Assembly (NCBI GenBank): GCA_009760885.1
Contig: CM019715.1
Location: forward strand, 23,029,642 to 23,093,641
Source: Achatina immaculata
Lineage: Eukaryota > Mollusca > Gastropoda > Stylommatophora > Achatinidae
Length of the DNA stretch: 64,000 nucleotides
Direction of reading: 5' to 3'
Positions 21,451-33,083 of the stretch are shown here, one piece after another (positions within the stretch are counted from its first letter, which is position 1; every line of letters starts with the position of its first letter). The notes below the pieces were generated by a model. That model was given only the letters and a program-made list of their open reading frames with translations. It did not search any database and had not been told where the DNA came from. Made by a program: the position numbers and the translations under genes.

Positions 21451-22234
21451 AGTAACAATAATAATAATAATAATATTTTAAACAAAAACTCACTTGTGTC
21501 ATCAAATAGCTTTTGTAGAATTTGCGGAGAATCGGCTTGATGAAAAACTTCTCTCCTTTATCAGTATTTGATCGACGTAATCTGCCACAGCAGCAACAAC
21601 AACAGCAACCATATTTATGTTGCAAGGACCAATCTTATACACTTACACCCTCAGTCTTCGGTCTTGGGTACTTCCGTTAGAAGAAAAAGGACAAATCCTG
21701 AAATTAACCATAAATATCACTGGAATATTTTTCTTATTTCCAACTATCGTTTTCATATACCAGCAGCATTGTGTTTGGATAAAACATTTATCAGCCTGAT
21801 GTTACCTGCTATTGTTGGCAACCTTGCAAAAGTTTTGCAACTAGCCAGGTGTCGTCGAGACCTGATTATTTATGTCGGAGACGCTTGAGTGCCTTCCTGT
21901 TGGAGTTTTACGAACTGGTTCAAGTTTATGATGCCCTGCTGTGTTGTTGATGTTCGTAACACCCAAGGTTTTTCCAGTCCAAGTTACCACGCAGTCATGG
22001 ACTCAGAACGTTAATGCCCCTTTTTTTTATCATTAAAAGATAGAAAGGCTCTGGTGAGAGCGAAGTGGGGGTAGATTTAAGGGTGGGAAAATAAGACGGA
22101 GTGCTACTCTTTTATATGATATATGAGAAGCCCCGTGACAGGGAGTTCCCAGGCTGATAAATTTCCTCATTGTGAACTGGGATAACATTTTGTTACACAC
22201 ACACATCTGATAATTTTAGTACCCCGTCATCGTT
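21451..22234. other. Unassigned stretch
   Basis: It holds short (AAT)n and (CAACAG)n runs (21457-21475, 21583-21610). The open frames at 21568-21888 are not recognisable. Confidence 0.4.
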
Positions 22235-22500
22235 GTCATCAACATCATCCCGTGCTGTCTCCCTCACGGAAAGGTTGGCTGCAATGAATCCCCACTCTGT
22301 TCTGTTTATTGTCTTCGTAGTGCATTAAGCCAAGCTGGTTCCTGTCCTCCTCTTGATGCTGTTCACCCATCTATGTTTCTGTCTTCCTCTTGTTCTCTTT
22401 CCTTCTTTCTTGCCCTCAGAGAAGGGTCTTCGTTATAGTATTATGCCTCTTGACTTGCCCATGGTGTAGCTTTGGTATGCTAAAGTATAGTACCCAATAT
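22235..22500 (-). mobile_element. LINE 3' tail (family G), decayed
   Basis: The minus strand reads KRTRGRQKHRWVNSIKRRTG, then TSLA, TKTINRTEWGFIAANL, matching the usual LINE terminus layout of RGR-x-R-x-R-W-x-D-x-I-K-x-x-T-G-x-S-L-A and a DRxxWR block. Upstream residues YTLAYQSYTMGKSRGIIL align with the G-H-V-x-R region. One stop is present. Family letter only denotes that it is distinct from A-E. Confidence 0.5.
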
Positions 22501-22589
22501 TTCTGTATAAAAGCTTTTGTTTTTCTGAAAGTTCCCAGTGGGGAGTCTTTCTCACTCTGATAATCTCTCTTGATATCAGCTTTTTCTTA

Positions 22590-23060
22590 TCTAATGTACT
22601 TCCCGAATAGTAAGATGTTTCTATCTAATGCACTTCCCTAATAGTAACTTTTTGCTATCTAATGTATTTTCCTGATGGTAACTTTAAAAAAAAAAATGTA
22701 ATGTGTTTTCCTGACAGTAGTTTTCCTCGTACTGGTAGACTTTCCAGACAACGATTCTCATATCGATTGACTTTCCTGATAGCAACTTTTCCCCATGTCG
22801 ATAGACTTTCCTGATAGTAACTTTTTTCCCCATGTTGATTGACTTTCCTGATAGCAACTTTTCCCATGTTGATTGACTTTCTTGATAGCAACTTTTCCCC
22901 CTATCGGTACACTTTCCTGATAGCAACTTTTTTCCTATGTTGATTGACTTTCCTGATAGCAACTTTTCCCATGTTGATTGACGTTCCTGATAGCAGCTTT
23001 TCCTTGTGGTGATAAACTATCCTGATTTTTCCTGACAGCAATTTTCCCCACATGGGGGAA
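22590..23060. repeat. Degenerate tandem repeat, about 13 copies of roughly 32-36 bp
   Basis: Units centre on TTTCCTGATAGCAACTTTT and CCATGTTGATTGAC with many indels in the T and C runs. The array is more diverged toward the left. The open frames on the minus strand here are the repeat read through, not genes. Confidence 0.88.
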
Positions 23061-23937
23061 TTCTTTTCCGAAATGATGAAGCGTCCTAATAATGGATTTT
23101 CGTGATCAGAGAGTTAACAGTTGTGCCCCTAATCTGGAACAGAGATGGAAGGGGGTGCAGCATTGCAGGAAACTTGAGATATACAGAGATACGGAGAATA
23201 TACTGTGCTCTGATGAGTTTTCAAATGTTCAGTTTAGAGGAAGGATTGTCGGTATAATTTCTGTAGTTAAAGTCAAACGACGGAGGCCGCACGCGCATTC
23301 CTTGCCCATCTCACACGGAGAACTCATGCAGCATGTGTTTATTTGTCACAGGTGCTCAAGTCAGCCCACATGGTGCCTCAGTCATTTGTGACCTCTAGCA
23401 GACTAAAGGTAGTAGTTTTTATGTTTAACAAAAATTACAAGTGGGAACCGAGCCGTGCGTTATATATGAGTGTACACATAGTCAGGATACATGTCGGTTT
23501 AGCAACAGTCGAGTCCGGACATAGGCCGAAGTAAACAGGAGTATGTCGTTGTGAATAGAAACCGGGTTAATCGTGTTCGTACAGAAATAGAATAGTACAA
23601 GAATAGTGGATATAATTAATGCAGTGGTTGAATCAGTCGGGGTATGCAAGAATGCGTGTAGTAGTGAGATGTGTAACACAGCAGGCGTGGAATTCGCCTT
23701 GTGTAACAGCGAATGTAGTCTTTGATTAGCTGGTTTTGGTAGTCTGGGGGTAATGAATGAAGGCTTTGATGTGTTTGAAAGTCACCGGGGCGGGCTAATT
23801 AGTTGTGCTTTCTTATTTTACTAACGGTGATTCGTTGATAGGACTAAACTTGCATTTTGATTGGCCAGTTTCACCCCGGGTGCTTTCTGTTAATATTTTC
23901 ATAGTGTTATGGCTCGGATTATTGGCGGTTTAGGAAC
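23061..23937. other. Unassigned stretch
   Basis: No exon or element was recognised. GC content is somewhat higher around 23270-23320. Confidence 0.4.
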
Positions 23938-24467
23938 ATCAGCAGTTGAAGGACGACATATAGTGAGTGACTTCACCAGTTGAAGAACGACATATTGTGA
24001 GTGAGTTCAGCTGTTGAAGGACGACATATAGTGAGTGACTTCACCAGTTGAAGGACGACATATTGTGAGTGAGTTCAGCTGTTGAAGGACGACATATAGT
24101 GAGTGAGTTCACCAGTTGAAGGACAATATATAGTGAGTGACTTCAGCAGTTGAAGGACAACATATAGTGAGTGACTTCAGCTGTTGAAGGACAACATATA
24201 GTGAGTGAGTTCAGCAGTTGAAGGACAACATATAGTGAGTGAGTTCAGCAGTTGAAGGACAACATATAGTGAGTGAGTTCAGCAGTTGAAGGACAATATA
24301 TAGTGAGTGACTTCAGCAGTTGGAAGGACAACATATAGTGAGTGAGTTCAGCAGTTGAAGGACAACATATAGTGAGTGAATTCAGCAGTTGAAGGACAAC
24401 ATATAGTGAGTGACTTCAGCAGTTGAAGGACAACATATATTGAGTGACTTCAGCAGTTGAAGGACCC
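23938..24467. repeat. Tandem repeat, about 15-16 copies of 34 bp
   Basis: The unit is CAGCAGTTGAAGGACAACAT then ATAGTGAGTGAGTT. The first five or so copies alternate between two versions (CACCAG / CAGCTG and CGACATATAG / CGACATATTG), giving a 68-bp dimer; later copies are nearly uniform. One copy has an extra G (GTTGGAAGG). Confidence 0.95.
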
Positions 24468-24869
24468 CAGCTTCAAAGGGGCGTCGGCAGTAGATTGAAG
24501 CAGAAAGTTACGTGCCAGAAGAAGAAGATAGTTGCACCCAGGATAGTTAAAAATGTAGAAAGTAATTAAAACTCTAAAGTCTGTGCCAACAGGCATCGTC
24601 TCTCAGTGTTCAGGTCAGCGTGTTTTATTCCTTGGTCCGGATCAGTTGATATCTTAAATCCAGAACATTCATTTTCTACCATGGATGTTTGATACAATTC
24701 TCAGGACGGTTTTTTCGAATCCAAGCATAAATGATTTAAAGCTCATTGATTATCTAGAGTGCCTACACTAGGTTTTATCGGTAACTGTCTGCGCATAAGG
24801 GGGGGGGGGTCGCGAATATATAAGAACTATTGATCAGCGAAGGAACACAGGAGAAATGTAAGAAACAAT
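24468..24869. other. Unassigned spacer
   Basis: Contains a poly-G run (24800-24809). No gene or element was recognised. Confidence 0.4.
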
Positions 24870-25160
24870 AAGAGTCATGAGATATACGCAAGTGATAATA
24901 GAGAAAATAACGTTGCGAAAAACAATCCCAGGAATCTGAAAGAGACTAAGAATAAAGACGTGAAAATATCAGGGGCAGTTTTATAGAGAAAGGCCAAGAG
25001 GAGTCGGGGAAGAATAAATAAGTTAGTGAAGATAATGTGTGAGAGAGCAAAGACGGCTGAATTGACCGGTTATTTCTAACCGAAGAATAGACTGGTTATC
25101 ATTGGTGCCACAGTCTGTCTCGCCCCTCCGCCGGAGTAATGGTGTCCCAGACATATCGGA
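24870..25160 (+). mobile_element. LINE 3' tail, decayed
   Basis: In one frame the plus strand gives KAKRSRGRINKLVKIM, ERAKTAELTGYF and NRLVIIGATVCLAPPPE, resembling the ends of LINEs in which an RGR block is followed by S-L-A-E-L, DRxxWR and ATVCLAPP before the stop. One stop interrupts it. The call rests on the order of short blocks and is tentative. Confidence 0.4.
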
Positions 25161-26269
25161 CATCAGCTTCTTGGACCCATTGTACATCTTCAAGGAAGCC
25201 ACTGTAAATCTTAATGAAAATCAAGATCACCGCCATGTCGCTGCAGAGAATATAAGTTCGCAGCTGTAGGGAGAGTAAAGAAGACAAAGGGTAGGTACCA
25301 TGAGAGTGAACTTTCACAAACCATCGGCCGTAACTATAGTAACAACCCCAAACATTATGGTCAAGAAGAAGAAGGATTGTGGGTGAAGCTAGTAGAGTAG
25401 TTTAATTACATATTGACGACGCGCAAATCCCCACTCCGTACACATGATCGAAAACCAATATCAGCCAAGGCTTTACCTGTGAAACAGCTGAGGATTACGA
25501 AAGTAACAGGCTGCGAAAATTTAGGTCGATCGACTGTCCGGTAGGGCTTTATATATAACCGTGTGTTTGTGTGCTGCCTGTTTGCGGTCCAGTTACCTAA
25601 TACGTTTAGCTAAGACTGGCAGGTGTCAATGTGTGCACCGCGGGGTTTGATTAGGCAGTGTATAGATCTTTTCCTTTCGCACTCGCTGAAGCGAATCTCC
25701 TCAGCACTTTATTCTTGTCGTCGTTTACGTGTACGTTGGAACTGGTTTCTTCAGGTTGCGTGTGTGTGTGTGAATACAGCGTTACTTCACTGTTTATCTG
25801 CTGCAGGTAGCAAACGTGAAGTTTTACTTTCCAAGTTTCCTTATTTGCCCACATTATTTGTTGTGCACACACGTCGATGTCGCTGACTACGTGGAGGAGA
25901 TGAGGATTTGCCGAGGAAAATTCGGCAACGGTATTTCTCGAGGCTAGACTTTAATTGTCAGTGTTTGAACTGTTTCCGCCATAATCCCCCAGCTTGAAGA
26001 GGTTTAACAGGCGCAGGACGGTAGGTACACATATAAGAGTGACATATTTGATGTGCACAGGTGACTCCTCGAATGTGAACTATACCAGTACAGTCAAACT
26101 GTAAATGCGATGTATTCACTGATATAAAAGCCGTATAGCTTCACACTAGTGGTCGGGTTCTCCTGTGTTGTATCACAGTAAATCTCCACCGCCACTTTAT
26201 GTTAAGTTCCAAGGCCTTTTAGATGGCTCGGGAGAGTTAGAAGCTACTGGACGAGAGAAACATGAAAAG
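25161..26269. other. Unassigned stretch upstream of the host gene
   Basis: CpG-containing and less AT-rich than its surroundings around 25600-26020. Because the host gene's coding exon at 32004 starts just after a splice acceptor, an untranslated first exon must lie upstream, and this is one possible place; a donor-like GACGGTAGGT occurs at 26017. That is a guess, not a call. Confidence 0.25.
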
Positions 26270-26605
26270 GGAGAGTCCCAGAGGCGGTTGATGGCGAGCA
26301 GGTCCGCCTCTAGCATGCCCGTGCAGTAGCATACCGTGCGACACTCACCCAATCCACAAATTAATACCTAATATTTAAAACCCATTGTATTAAGTAAGTC
26401 TTAACATGTCTGACCGTTAATTTTAAATACTGTTAACTATAACTTATACATTAATAAAAAAATCATAAGATAAACTATACATTTGTTGGAGAGTGAGAAA
26501 CATTTAAAAGAAATCAATATGGATATATTGCTACCATCATCTTAATGCCCATCAACTGTAGAAGGAAAAGCTTTTAAAAACCACAGACTGTATATGTTGT
26601 AGAAG
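26270..26605 (+). repeat. Dispersed repeat F, copy 1
   Basis: The segments CCCGTGCAGTAGCATAC, TTAAGTAAGTCTTAACATGT, TTTTAAATACTGTTAACTA and the following A-rich part match positions 29590-29724 and then 31145-31300 in the same order. No protein is encoded. Its GC-rich end followed by an AT-rich body is reminiscent of non-autonomous DNA transposons, but I cannot define terminal repeats. Confidence 0.65.
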
Positions 26606-26695
26606 CCAGAAAGAGGAAAAAAGGTGAGAAGAGATGGGCAAAGAGACAGTGAGATGAGCAGTTAGGCGTGTAAAACAAATAATAATAAACTAATA

Positions 26696-26850
26696 TCTTG
26701 GAATGTTGAGAAGATTCGGACGGTGAAGAAAAAAAAAAGAACACTCTTGGAATGTTGAGGAGATTCGGTGGACGGTGAAGAACAAAAAAAAAAATAAAAA
26801 AGAACACTCTTCGAATGCTGAGAAGATTCGGTGGACGGCGAAGAACAAAA
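26696..26850. repeat. Tandem repeat, 3 copies of about 55-62 bp
   Basis: Three units of CTTGGAATGTTGAGAAGATTCGG followed by GGACGGTGAAGAA and a variable A run, with length variation in the A runs and a GTGGAC/GAC difference. Confidence 0.85.
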
Positions 26851-27970
26851 GAGAGAGCCACCAGAAGAAATCAGAACCATTTGAGCAATAACATTGTTTT
26901 GTGGCATTAGGGATGTTGGCAGAGAAGCAAGGGGGCGGCAGCCAGAGGAGGTTTGAGAACCGTTGGTCTGCTTGCTTGAGAACTGTGCCCTGAGATGAGA
27001 AGTAACCCTATCACAAGAGAATGAGGTGCCTAGTTTACAGCTAAGTTGGCTAGGATAGTAAAAGTATCTGCAGTCAACGGCACTGAATAACAAGGCAGTT
27101 CGCTATGGACTGTGGTAGTCATGCGCTCAGAGTCATAGTGGGAGATAGATAAAGAAACAGTAGTGTGTGATGAAATGAAAAGAGTGGAAGGAAAGCCTAA
27201 TGACATCGTCGAAATGGCTGAAATTGCTCGACGTTGTAAACACTTGTGAAAAGTATTTGAAAGATCACTGCAACTCGTTGAAGCAAAATTTGCTTTTTGC
27301 AGTTTTTGTCATTTTTCCTCCGGATTTTCCGACTTTAAAATAATAATAATTTTTTTTAAAATTCCAGTTACTTTAAGTCTGGTAAGAGCCAGAGAGTACA
27401 CGTTATAAGTGACATATACAAAGTTTTTTTTTTTTTTTCCAAGCCACAATCAGTGTTAACACACGCGCTGTGATGAATAAAACTTACGGGATTACAAAAG
27501 TATTGGCCACTGCATTTGCCTTTTTTCTTCGTTTAACTTCCGTTTTCTTGTGGTTATTGGCTACATGAACTATATGTCGCTGATTTTCGTTTCTTAAAGA
27601 TTCTATGGACAAACTGTATAGTTACTGTTGGGGCAGTTTTGACATAAAATGGGAGTTTTTAAATAAGTTTTGGACTAAAAGGACCGTTGCGTAATTTAGG
27701 TTTTCGTATTTTGCAAAGTTTCTGCTTTGTTCATATTTGTTGGTAGTGGCAATATTCTGACGTATTTGAAATAAGTTTTAAGAATACAGGCTAAAGCACT
27801 GTGACACTCTGAATCTCTTGTGGTCCTTTCGTGGATCTCGTGTGGTCTATTTTGGACCACACAGGGGACCACGGGACCTAACGAGGACCACAGGCATGAA
27901 TTCAGTAGGTTCACAGTGCGGTTTTTGGTGGTAGAAGTGAACGAAGAAGAAGAAGAAGAAATAAGTTTTG
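26851..27970. other. Unassigned stretch
   Basis: No exon or element recognised; a T tract lies at 27424-27439 and a (GAA)n run at 27944-27960. Confidence 0.4.
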
Positions 27971-27981
27971 TTTGTGATTCT

Positions 27982-28144
27982 AGAAGGAAGAAGATCAAGA
28001 GGAAGACCAAGAGAAATGATACTGGACAGTCTGACGGGATGGTGTGAGAGGAGATCATCAACTGAGCTGATGGCCTGCATGAAGGATCGGATACTCTGGA
28101 GAAGCATAATAGCCAACGCCAGTCGGCACGGCACATGATGATGA
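27982..28144 (+). mobile_element. LINE family C 3' tail, 163-bp insertion with 11-bp target-site duplication
   Basis: Perfect direct repeats TTTGTGATTCT at 27971-27981 and 28145-28155 flank it. The insert reads EGRRSRGRPREMILDSLTGW, CERRSSTELMACMKDRILW and IIANASRHGT, then stop and an ATGATGATGA tail. It is nearly identical to the end of the copy at 30045-31143. Only the last 50 or so codons of the element were copied. Confidence 0.95.
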
Positions 28145-28155
28145 TTTGTGATTCT

Positions 28156-29589
28156 GAACATGTTTTTTAGCAGTTGGATATATTCGGTGTAATTTCCACC
28201 ATGAACACAAAACACAAGCAAGGAGTGTTGTATATAAGGAAGTTGATATACACAGATCCCTGTCTGGGAAACCCGGTTGGGTACAGGCTTATACCCATAG
28301 TATCGACTTATACCCATAGTGTCAAGGTCCTCGCACAGGTCACCCAGTGCCTGGTTGACTTGGAAAGCTTTGGGTCAGCGCAGACTTCCTTCCATAACAC
28401 ACGGCCGGTTTGAAGGTTATGATGCGGGGGTGGCAACTTAATGCGCACAACAAAACATCACCACGTGACTCTGGGGGTGGCTTCTGGTGTTTAGGCTGCA
28501 GTCCGTACGTCTGTAGCTTACCCCGTTCCTGGTACTCAGACAGCGTCGAGCGGGGGAGGGTGTCATAGCTGGGAGCACTTTACCACTTTTTTTAAATCCA
28601 AGAATTTCTCATCATAAGTTGGAAATTGATTTTTGAAATGTGCAGTTACTGATAACATAATCTTGGACGCGTAAGTGCTGTTACTCATGCGTTAACTAAG
28701 ATTTGCGGAATACAAGTATTACAATAAAAAAAAAGCTGCATAAAATATCTCGTGTAAAAAAAAAGCAATCTGTTCATTGTAGTCCGCTTTAACAAAAAAG
28801 CCCATTTAGAAAAGATATCTCCATCAGTATTGACTTTGGATTGATAGTTTGGGATCTAAAAAAAAAATGCCCGCGTCTCCCATAGTGCAGTGTGTGTGTT
28901 GGGGGGGGGGGGTGTGGAGGAGGGGAAGACACCGGAAGCCTCATCTTGCAACCAGTGTTTGTTTGCGACGGTTAGCAATTCTAAACATCACCAGCATCGT
29001 CGTGAATTTTGTCATTTACTGTGGATATTCGAACCCCACACCCCCCCCCCCAAATGTAAATATTTTCGTGGTGAAGTATTCATGTGAAACTGTGTCCTCA
29101 GATATTAGGCCATGTAATAGTCACGATCTTGTAAAGGCTAATTTATTTTGGATCTAGTGGGAAACAACTTTGAAAAAACTTTTTTTTTTGTTTTTGTTTT
29201 TTTTTTTGTAGCAGTTGCTTATAAGGTCTGTCACTTTATTATTTCTTTACCCCCAAAATTGTAAAACTACGTTCAAGCGAAGAATATATATATATATATA
29301 TATCTTGTAAATAGATATATTTATATATAGATATGTATATAAAAGGACTTTCTTTTTATATAAAAAGATATATATCTTATAAAAAAATATATATAAACAT
29401 TATACACGGAATATGCAGAGTAAATGATTAAACCATGAAAGAACTGAGTTAAAGAGAACTTCAGATATTTTTCACCTCTCTTGTTTACGTATTCAGTTAC
29501 AGAGAGTGGTAATGTTTTGTGCGTAGTTTAAAAAAAAACCAAATCACACATTTTTATTCTTTCTCCACTTATTTTGCCAGATGATAGAT
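28156..29589. other. Unassigned stretch
   Basis: Contains poly-G (28900-28912), poly-C (29040-29052) and TA-rich sequence (29283-29400). No gene or named element was recognised. Confidence 0.4.
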
Positions 29590-29724
29590 AGGACCGGCCT
29601 CAGAAATTTTGCCTGTCTGTGCAGTAGCATACACTACCGCCCCACCCAGTTCTCAGACTAAGATCGATTATGTTAAGTAAGTTTCATCATGTCCGACCTG
29701 CAGTTTTAAATAGCATTAGTAACT
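29590..29724 (+). repeat. Dispersed repeat F, copy 2, left part
   Basis: It matches 26290-26440 (GTGCAGTAGCATAC, TTAAGTAAGTTTCATCATGT, TTTTAAATA). The match stops at about 29724 and resumes at 31145, so 1.4 kb of SINE and LINE DNA lies inside this copy. Confidence 0.7.
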
Positions 29725-30030
29725 AATATGGTGGTGCCGGGGTTCATTCCCAGCAGTGGGAATGTTTTCTGGTACGCACCAAATAGCTTCTCCCCCCCCC
29801 CCCCCCCGCCCTTCCCGGAAAAAAAGGAAAAGGGGGGGGGGGGTCGATCCAGCCTCTAAAAACGGGTACCATAAAAATCTGGGAAGGTAAATGCAGCCAG
29901 GCGTGATACTGACCACATCACACTTTCATGTGCCGAAGGTCGTGGAAATGCGGGCCTAACACCGTATCCCCAATATGCCTTAATGGCATGGAAACGGGGG
30001 ATTTTGACCTTTTCATTTACCTTTATTAAT
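29725..30030 (+). mobile_element. tRNA-derived SINE, 5'-truncated
   Basis: The B-box-like GGGGTTCATTCCCAGCAGTG at 29739 is followed by the SINE body: CCAGCCTCTAAAAACGGGTA, GGAAGGTAAATGCAGCCAGG, GTGATACTGACCACATCACA, CCCCAATATGCC and TTTACCTTTATTAA. Poly-C and poly-G tracts at 29793-29842 have expanded within it. It matches the SINE at 43578. Confidence 0.82.
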
Positions 30031-30044
30031 AACAATATATAAAT

Positions 30045-31143
30045 CAGAGCTTTAGAAGTACAGAAAGATCTCTACTTATACTTCATTGATTACACCAAGG
30101 TATTCGACAAGGTGAAACATAATGAAATTATTAAAATGCTTGAAGACATCAGTATAGACGGCAAAGACCTGAGGATTGTAAAACATTTATAGTGGCAGCA
30201 AGAAGCAGCAGTTCGAGTTGAAAATAGAACTGGAAAATATCAACCTATAAAACAAGGGGTGCGACAAGGATGTGTACTATCTCCAGACATTTTTTCTTTG
30301 TACAAGGAGAATATTCTAAGAACGATCATCACAGAACCAGGCATAAAAATTGGAGGATACAGTATTAACAACCTTCTGTATGCTGACGACACAGTACTGA
30401 TAGCTGAGAACCAACAAGACCTGCAAAATCTCTTGGATAAAGTCGCCAAAGAAAGTGAACAGAAAGGCCTTACTTTGAGCATCAAAAAGACAGAGACTAT
30501 GGTTATATCTAAGAAACAGAATCCACCAGCATGCAGTATAAAATTAAACGGAACTATTCTAAAGCAGGTGCAGAAATTCAAATACCTTGGGGCAGTAATA
30601 ATGCAGAACAGAAATTAGGAACAGAATAGGCCAAGCAAAGACTGCATTTCAGAGAATGAGAAACATATTAGCTAACAGATCTTTATCAATGAATGTTAGA
30701 AAACGAGTCCTAAAATGCTATATTGAACCTATCTTGTTATATGGAAGTGAATCATGGACAATAGGCAAGTCTGCACAAAAATCATTGGAAGCAGCAGAAA
30801 TGTGGTTTATTAGAAGAATGTTGCGAATCCCCTGGACAGCAAAAATAACTAATGAAGAATGTAGGAGAAGAGCTGGAGAGACAAAAAACCTTGTCAAAAA
30901 GATAAGAGAGAGACAATGTACTTTCATAGGACATGCAATGAGAAGAGGGGGCATTGAAAATATTATAACAACAGGAAAAATAGAAGGAAGAAGATCAAGA
31001 TGAAGACCAAGAGAAATGACACTGGACAGTCTGACGGGATGGTGTGAGAGGAGATCACCAACTGAGCTGATGGCCTGCATGAAGGATCGTGTACTCTGGA
31101 GAAGCATAATAGCCAACGCCAGTCGGCACGGCACTTGATGATG
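30045..31143 (+). mobile_element. LINE family C, 5'-truncated copy covering RT and C-terminus
   Basis: Plus-strand translation gives LYLYFIDYTKVFDKVKHNEI (RT block A), QGVRQGCVLSPDIF (block B), NNLLYADDTVLIAEN (block C), KKTETMVISKK and FKYLGAVI. A small deletion and frameshift at about 30610 precede the second part: NILANRSLSMNVRKRVLKCY, EPILLYGSESWT, TFIGHAMRRGGIENIITTGK and, after a TGA at 31001, the terminal block ending in SRHGT and ATG repeats. The RT catalytic residues are intact but the endonuclease is missing. It is RTE-like and the reference for family C here. Confidence 0.92.
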
Positions 31144-31144
31144 A

Positions 31145-31690
31145 TGATTAATGAAACAAAAAATTAATAAGATTAACTATAAATATATTACAAAGAGAGA
31201 AACAGTTAAATAAAAGTGGATATGTTACTTACACCATCATCATGCTTATCACGTGTAAAACAAGAGCTTCTAAACCACAAGCAATGGTGTGTGTACATTT
31301 TAGTTGTTAGCACACACACGTCTTCGCGTTATCTGCACTTGTTTCAAGTAAACGTCTAACATTTAAACAGGAAGTTTCCTTTGCTTTCATATTTGGAAAA
31401 TCAGAAAAAGATCAATAAAAGTAATTATGCTATAATATTTAGCTCTGCATCGTAGAAACTTTTTTTTTAATTGCTCCAGAGAAGAATTTTGAATCCTTCT
31501 CCCAAGATAACATTGGGCCAATCCACGATCGATAATAAATGAAAATGTGTTTTTTTTAAATAATTTGTTTTCGTGTTATTTTAGTTTTTTTCCCCATTAG
31601 CCCCCACTGTCCTACTTGTTGCCGCCCCCAAAGTTGCCCCCCCCCCAGTGCAAATGCACGTGCTGCTGTATCGGTAGAGTGTGGACACCT
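31145..31690 (+). repeat. Dispersed repeat F, copy 2, right part
   Basis: The first 150 bases match 26452-26605 (GTGGATATGTTACTTAC..., CCATCATCATGC, AGCTTCTAAACCACAA). The remainder ends in a C-rich stretch with GTTGCCGCCCCCAAAGTTGC, a composition seen at the ends of some hAT-like elements, but no matching terminal repeat was found. Confidence 0.55.
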
Positions 31691-31794
31691 TGACGGCGAG
31701 GTTATTTAGTTCCCATCTTCTGGTCTCCCCTGCAACTTTGCTAGATTTTAGGTATACGAGCTTTTCCCTTACTCTAGAGCTAATTGACAGTCGG

Positions 31795-31820
31795 GAGAGA
31801 GAGAGAGAGAGAGAGAGAAG
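31795..31820. repeat. (GA)n microsatellite
   Basis: A GA dinucleotide run of about 26 bp, about 190 bp before the host gene's first coding exon. Confidence 0.95.
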
Positions 31821-32003
31821 GAGAGGAGGGTTTGAAGGAACCAACATAGGCAAGACATACTAATTGCCTAGACGTAACAGGATGCGTACACAGCTAACAT
31901 ATTCCTGCTTCAGAACCATCTTTTCATAATGCCAGTAAAGTAAATTATCATACACAGTCATCAGCAGCCTTTTGTTTTAAATGAAAACTTTCTTGGCTTT
32001 CAG

Positions 32004-32899
32004 CATACATAATGGATTCAGAAGGCCCAGTATCCGTCCTTGACCATCGCGTCAGAAGTTCCAGTCTAGACAGAGTCATAATGGATCGCCTGACCCGACA
32101 GAGGGCGTCAGGGCGTCACAAACGCAGGTCAGGCCGCAGGGCGCAGTCTTATGCAGGAAGCGTCGGCGATGAGAATGAACAAGAGGAAGTAGTTATCTAC
32201 CGAATCCCACAACCCTACAGGACCAGCTTGTCGGCAGTGAACTCTGTAACCTGGGGTAAGCCTTGCCAAAGCCAGTCATTTAGCTTGGACACCAGCCTCA
32301 GAAGTGACCTTAGCTGCATCAGTGTGCCTCGGCGGCGCTCAAAGAGCCCAAAACACGTGACCTACAATCCTAAAGTGACCGTGCGCCTCTCAGATACAGA
32401 AGACAGCGTTTTCACAGACTTGTCCAGCTTTGAATTAGACGACGAGGAAGTCCCATTCAGGACCGTCACTTCACGTTTCAGTCGGCGTCTCATTTCCCCC
32501 AAATATAACGAATTCAGCGACCCATCTCTTTTCCCTACTTGCCCGAGAAACAGTTTATTTGATTCTGGACTGAAATTCAAGGATGTCACCAACCTGAGCA
32601 GCAGTTTTTCAGCGGACGCCCAGTCCAGCATGAGTCAGGACTCGGGACTGGAGTACTCTGCACAGCTTCGAGATATATCTGAACAGATCACGAGCATGCA
32701 GTGGAGCGCGGCGCAGATTCGGTCTCCGCCTCTTTCACCGCATATCCCACAAAACGGCTGGCAGAAGCAAGCCTCGTTGAGTACATCACCACAAGATATT
32801 CTCAAAGACTCCAGGAATCCTGTGATAAATGGCAGATGTGATAATATATCTTCTTCAGATCCTTTCAGTAAAGGTAGGTCAAGAGTTTCCTTAGTACAG
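32004..32899 (+). CDS. Host gene, first coding exon (unrecognised serine-rich protein)
   Basis: A splice acceptor (CTTGGCTTTCAG, ending 32003) is followed by an ATG at 32012 in good context (A at -3, G at +4), so coding starts at 32012 and a 5' UTR exon lies upstream. The frame is open for about 296 codons. The product is rich in Ser, Arg and Asp with no signal peptide, membrane segment or recognised fold: an N-terminal basic stretch (RQRASGRHKRRSGRR), an acidic run (SFELDDEEVPF) and many SP/SR motifs, typical of a disordered scaffold or cytoskeletal protein. Two donors fit: CAG|GTAAGC at 32899 (phase 0) and AAG|GTAGGT at 32873 (phase 1). Each has its own phase-matched acceptor in exon 2 (40958 and 40995), so the downstream frame is the same. 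I do not recognise the family. Confidence 0.8.
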
Positions 32900-32912
32900 G
32901 TAAGCTTCAGTT

Positions 32913-33083
32913 CATCATCATCATCATCATCATGTCCCATGCTCCTCCACAGATCTCAGTTCTTGACATTTCTGAGTAAATCTGTTGCTGATTTCTTTCC
33001 ATACCACACTCTCAAACCTTCTAACATCTGTTCCTTTGGTTATTCTCTGTCTCTCCTGCCTTCAGTTTTGCCCATTGTTATGG
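32913..33083 (-). mobile_element. LINE family C-like 3' tail in intron 1, beside the splice donor
   Basis: Perfect 9-bp direct repeats GCTTCAGTT at 32904-32912 and 33084-33092 flank a 171-bp insert. The minus strand reads TEGRRERQR, then SVVWKEISN and VEEHGT followed by (ATG)n (plus strand CAT repeats 32914-32933), the layout of the family-C terminus. It landed four bases inside the intron, and the left copy of the duplicated target preserves the GTAAGC donor. Confidence 0.85.

Noticed and set aside
22655..22962. Minus-strand frames with repeated ESLSTWGKVAIRKV-like peptides
   Set aside because: Tandem repeat translation; indels shift the frame between neighbouring units, so no selection on the peptide.
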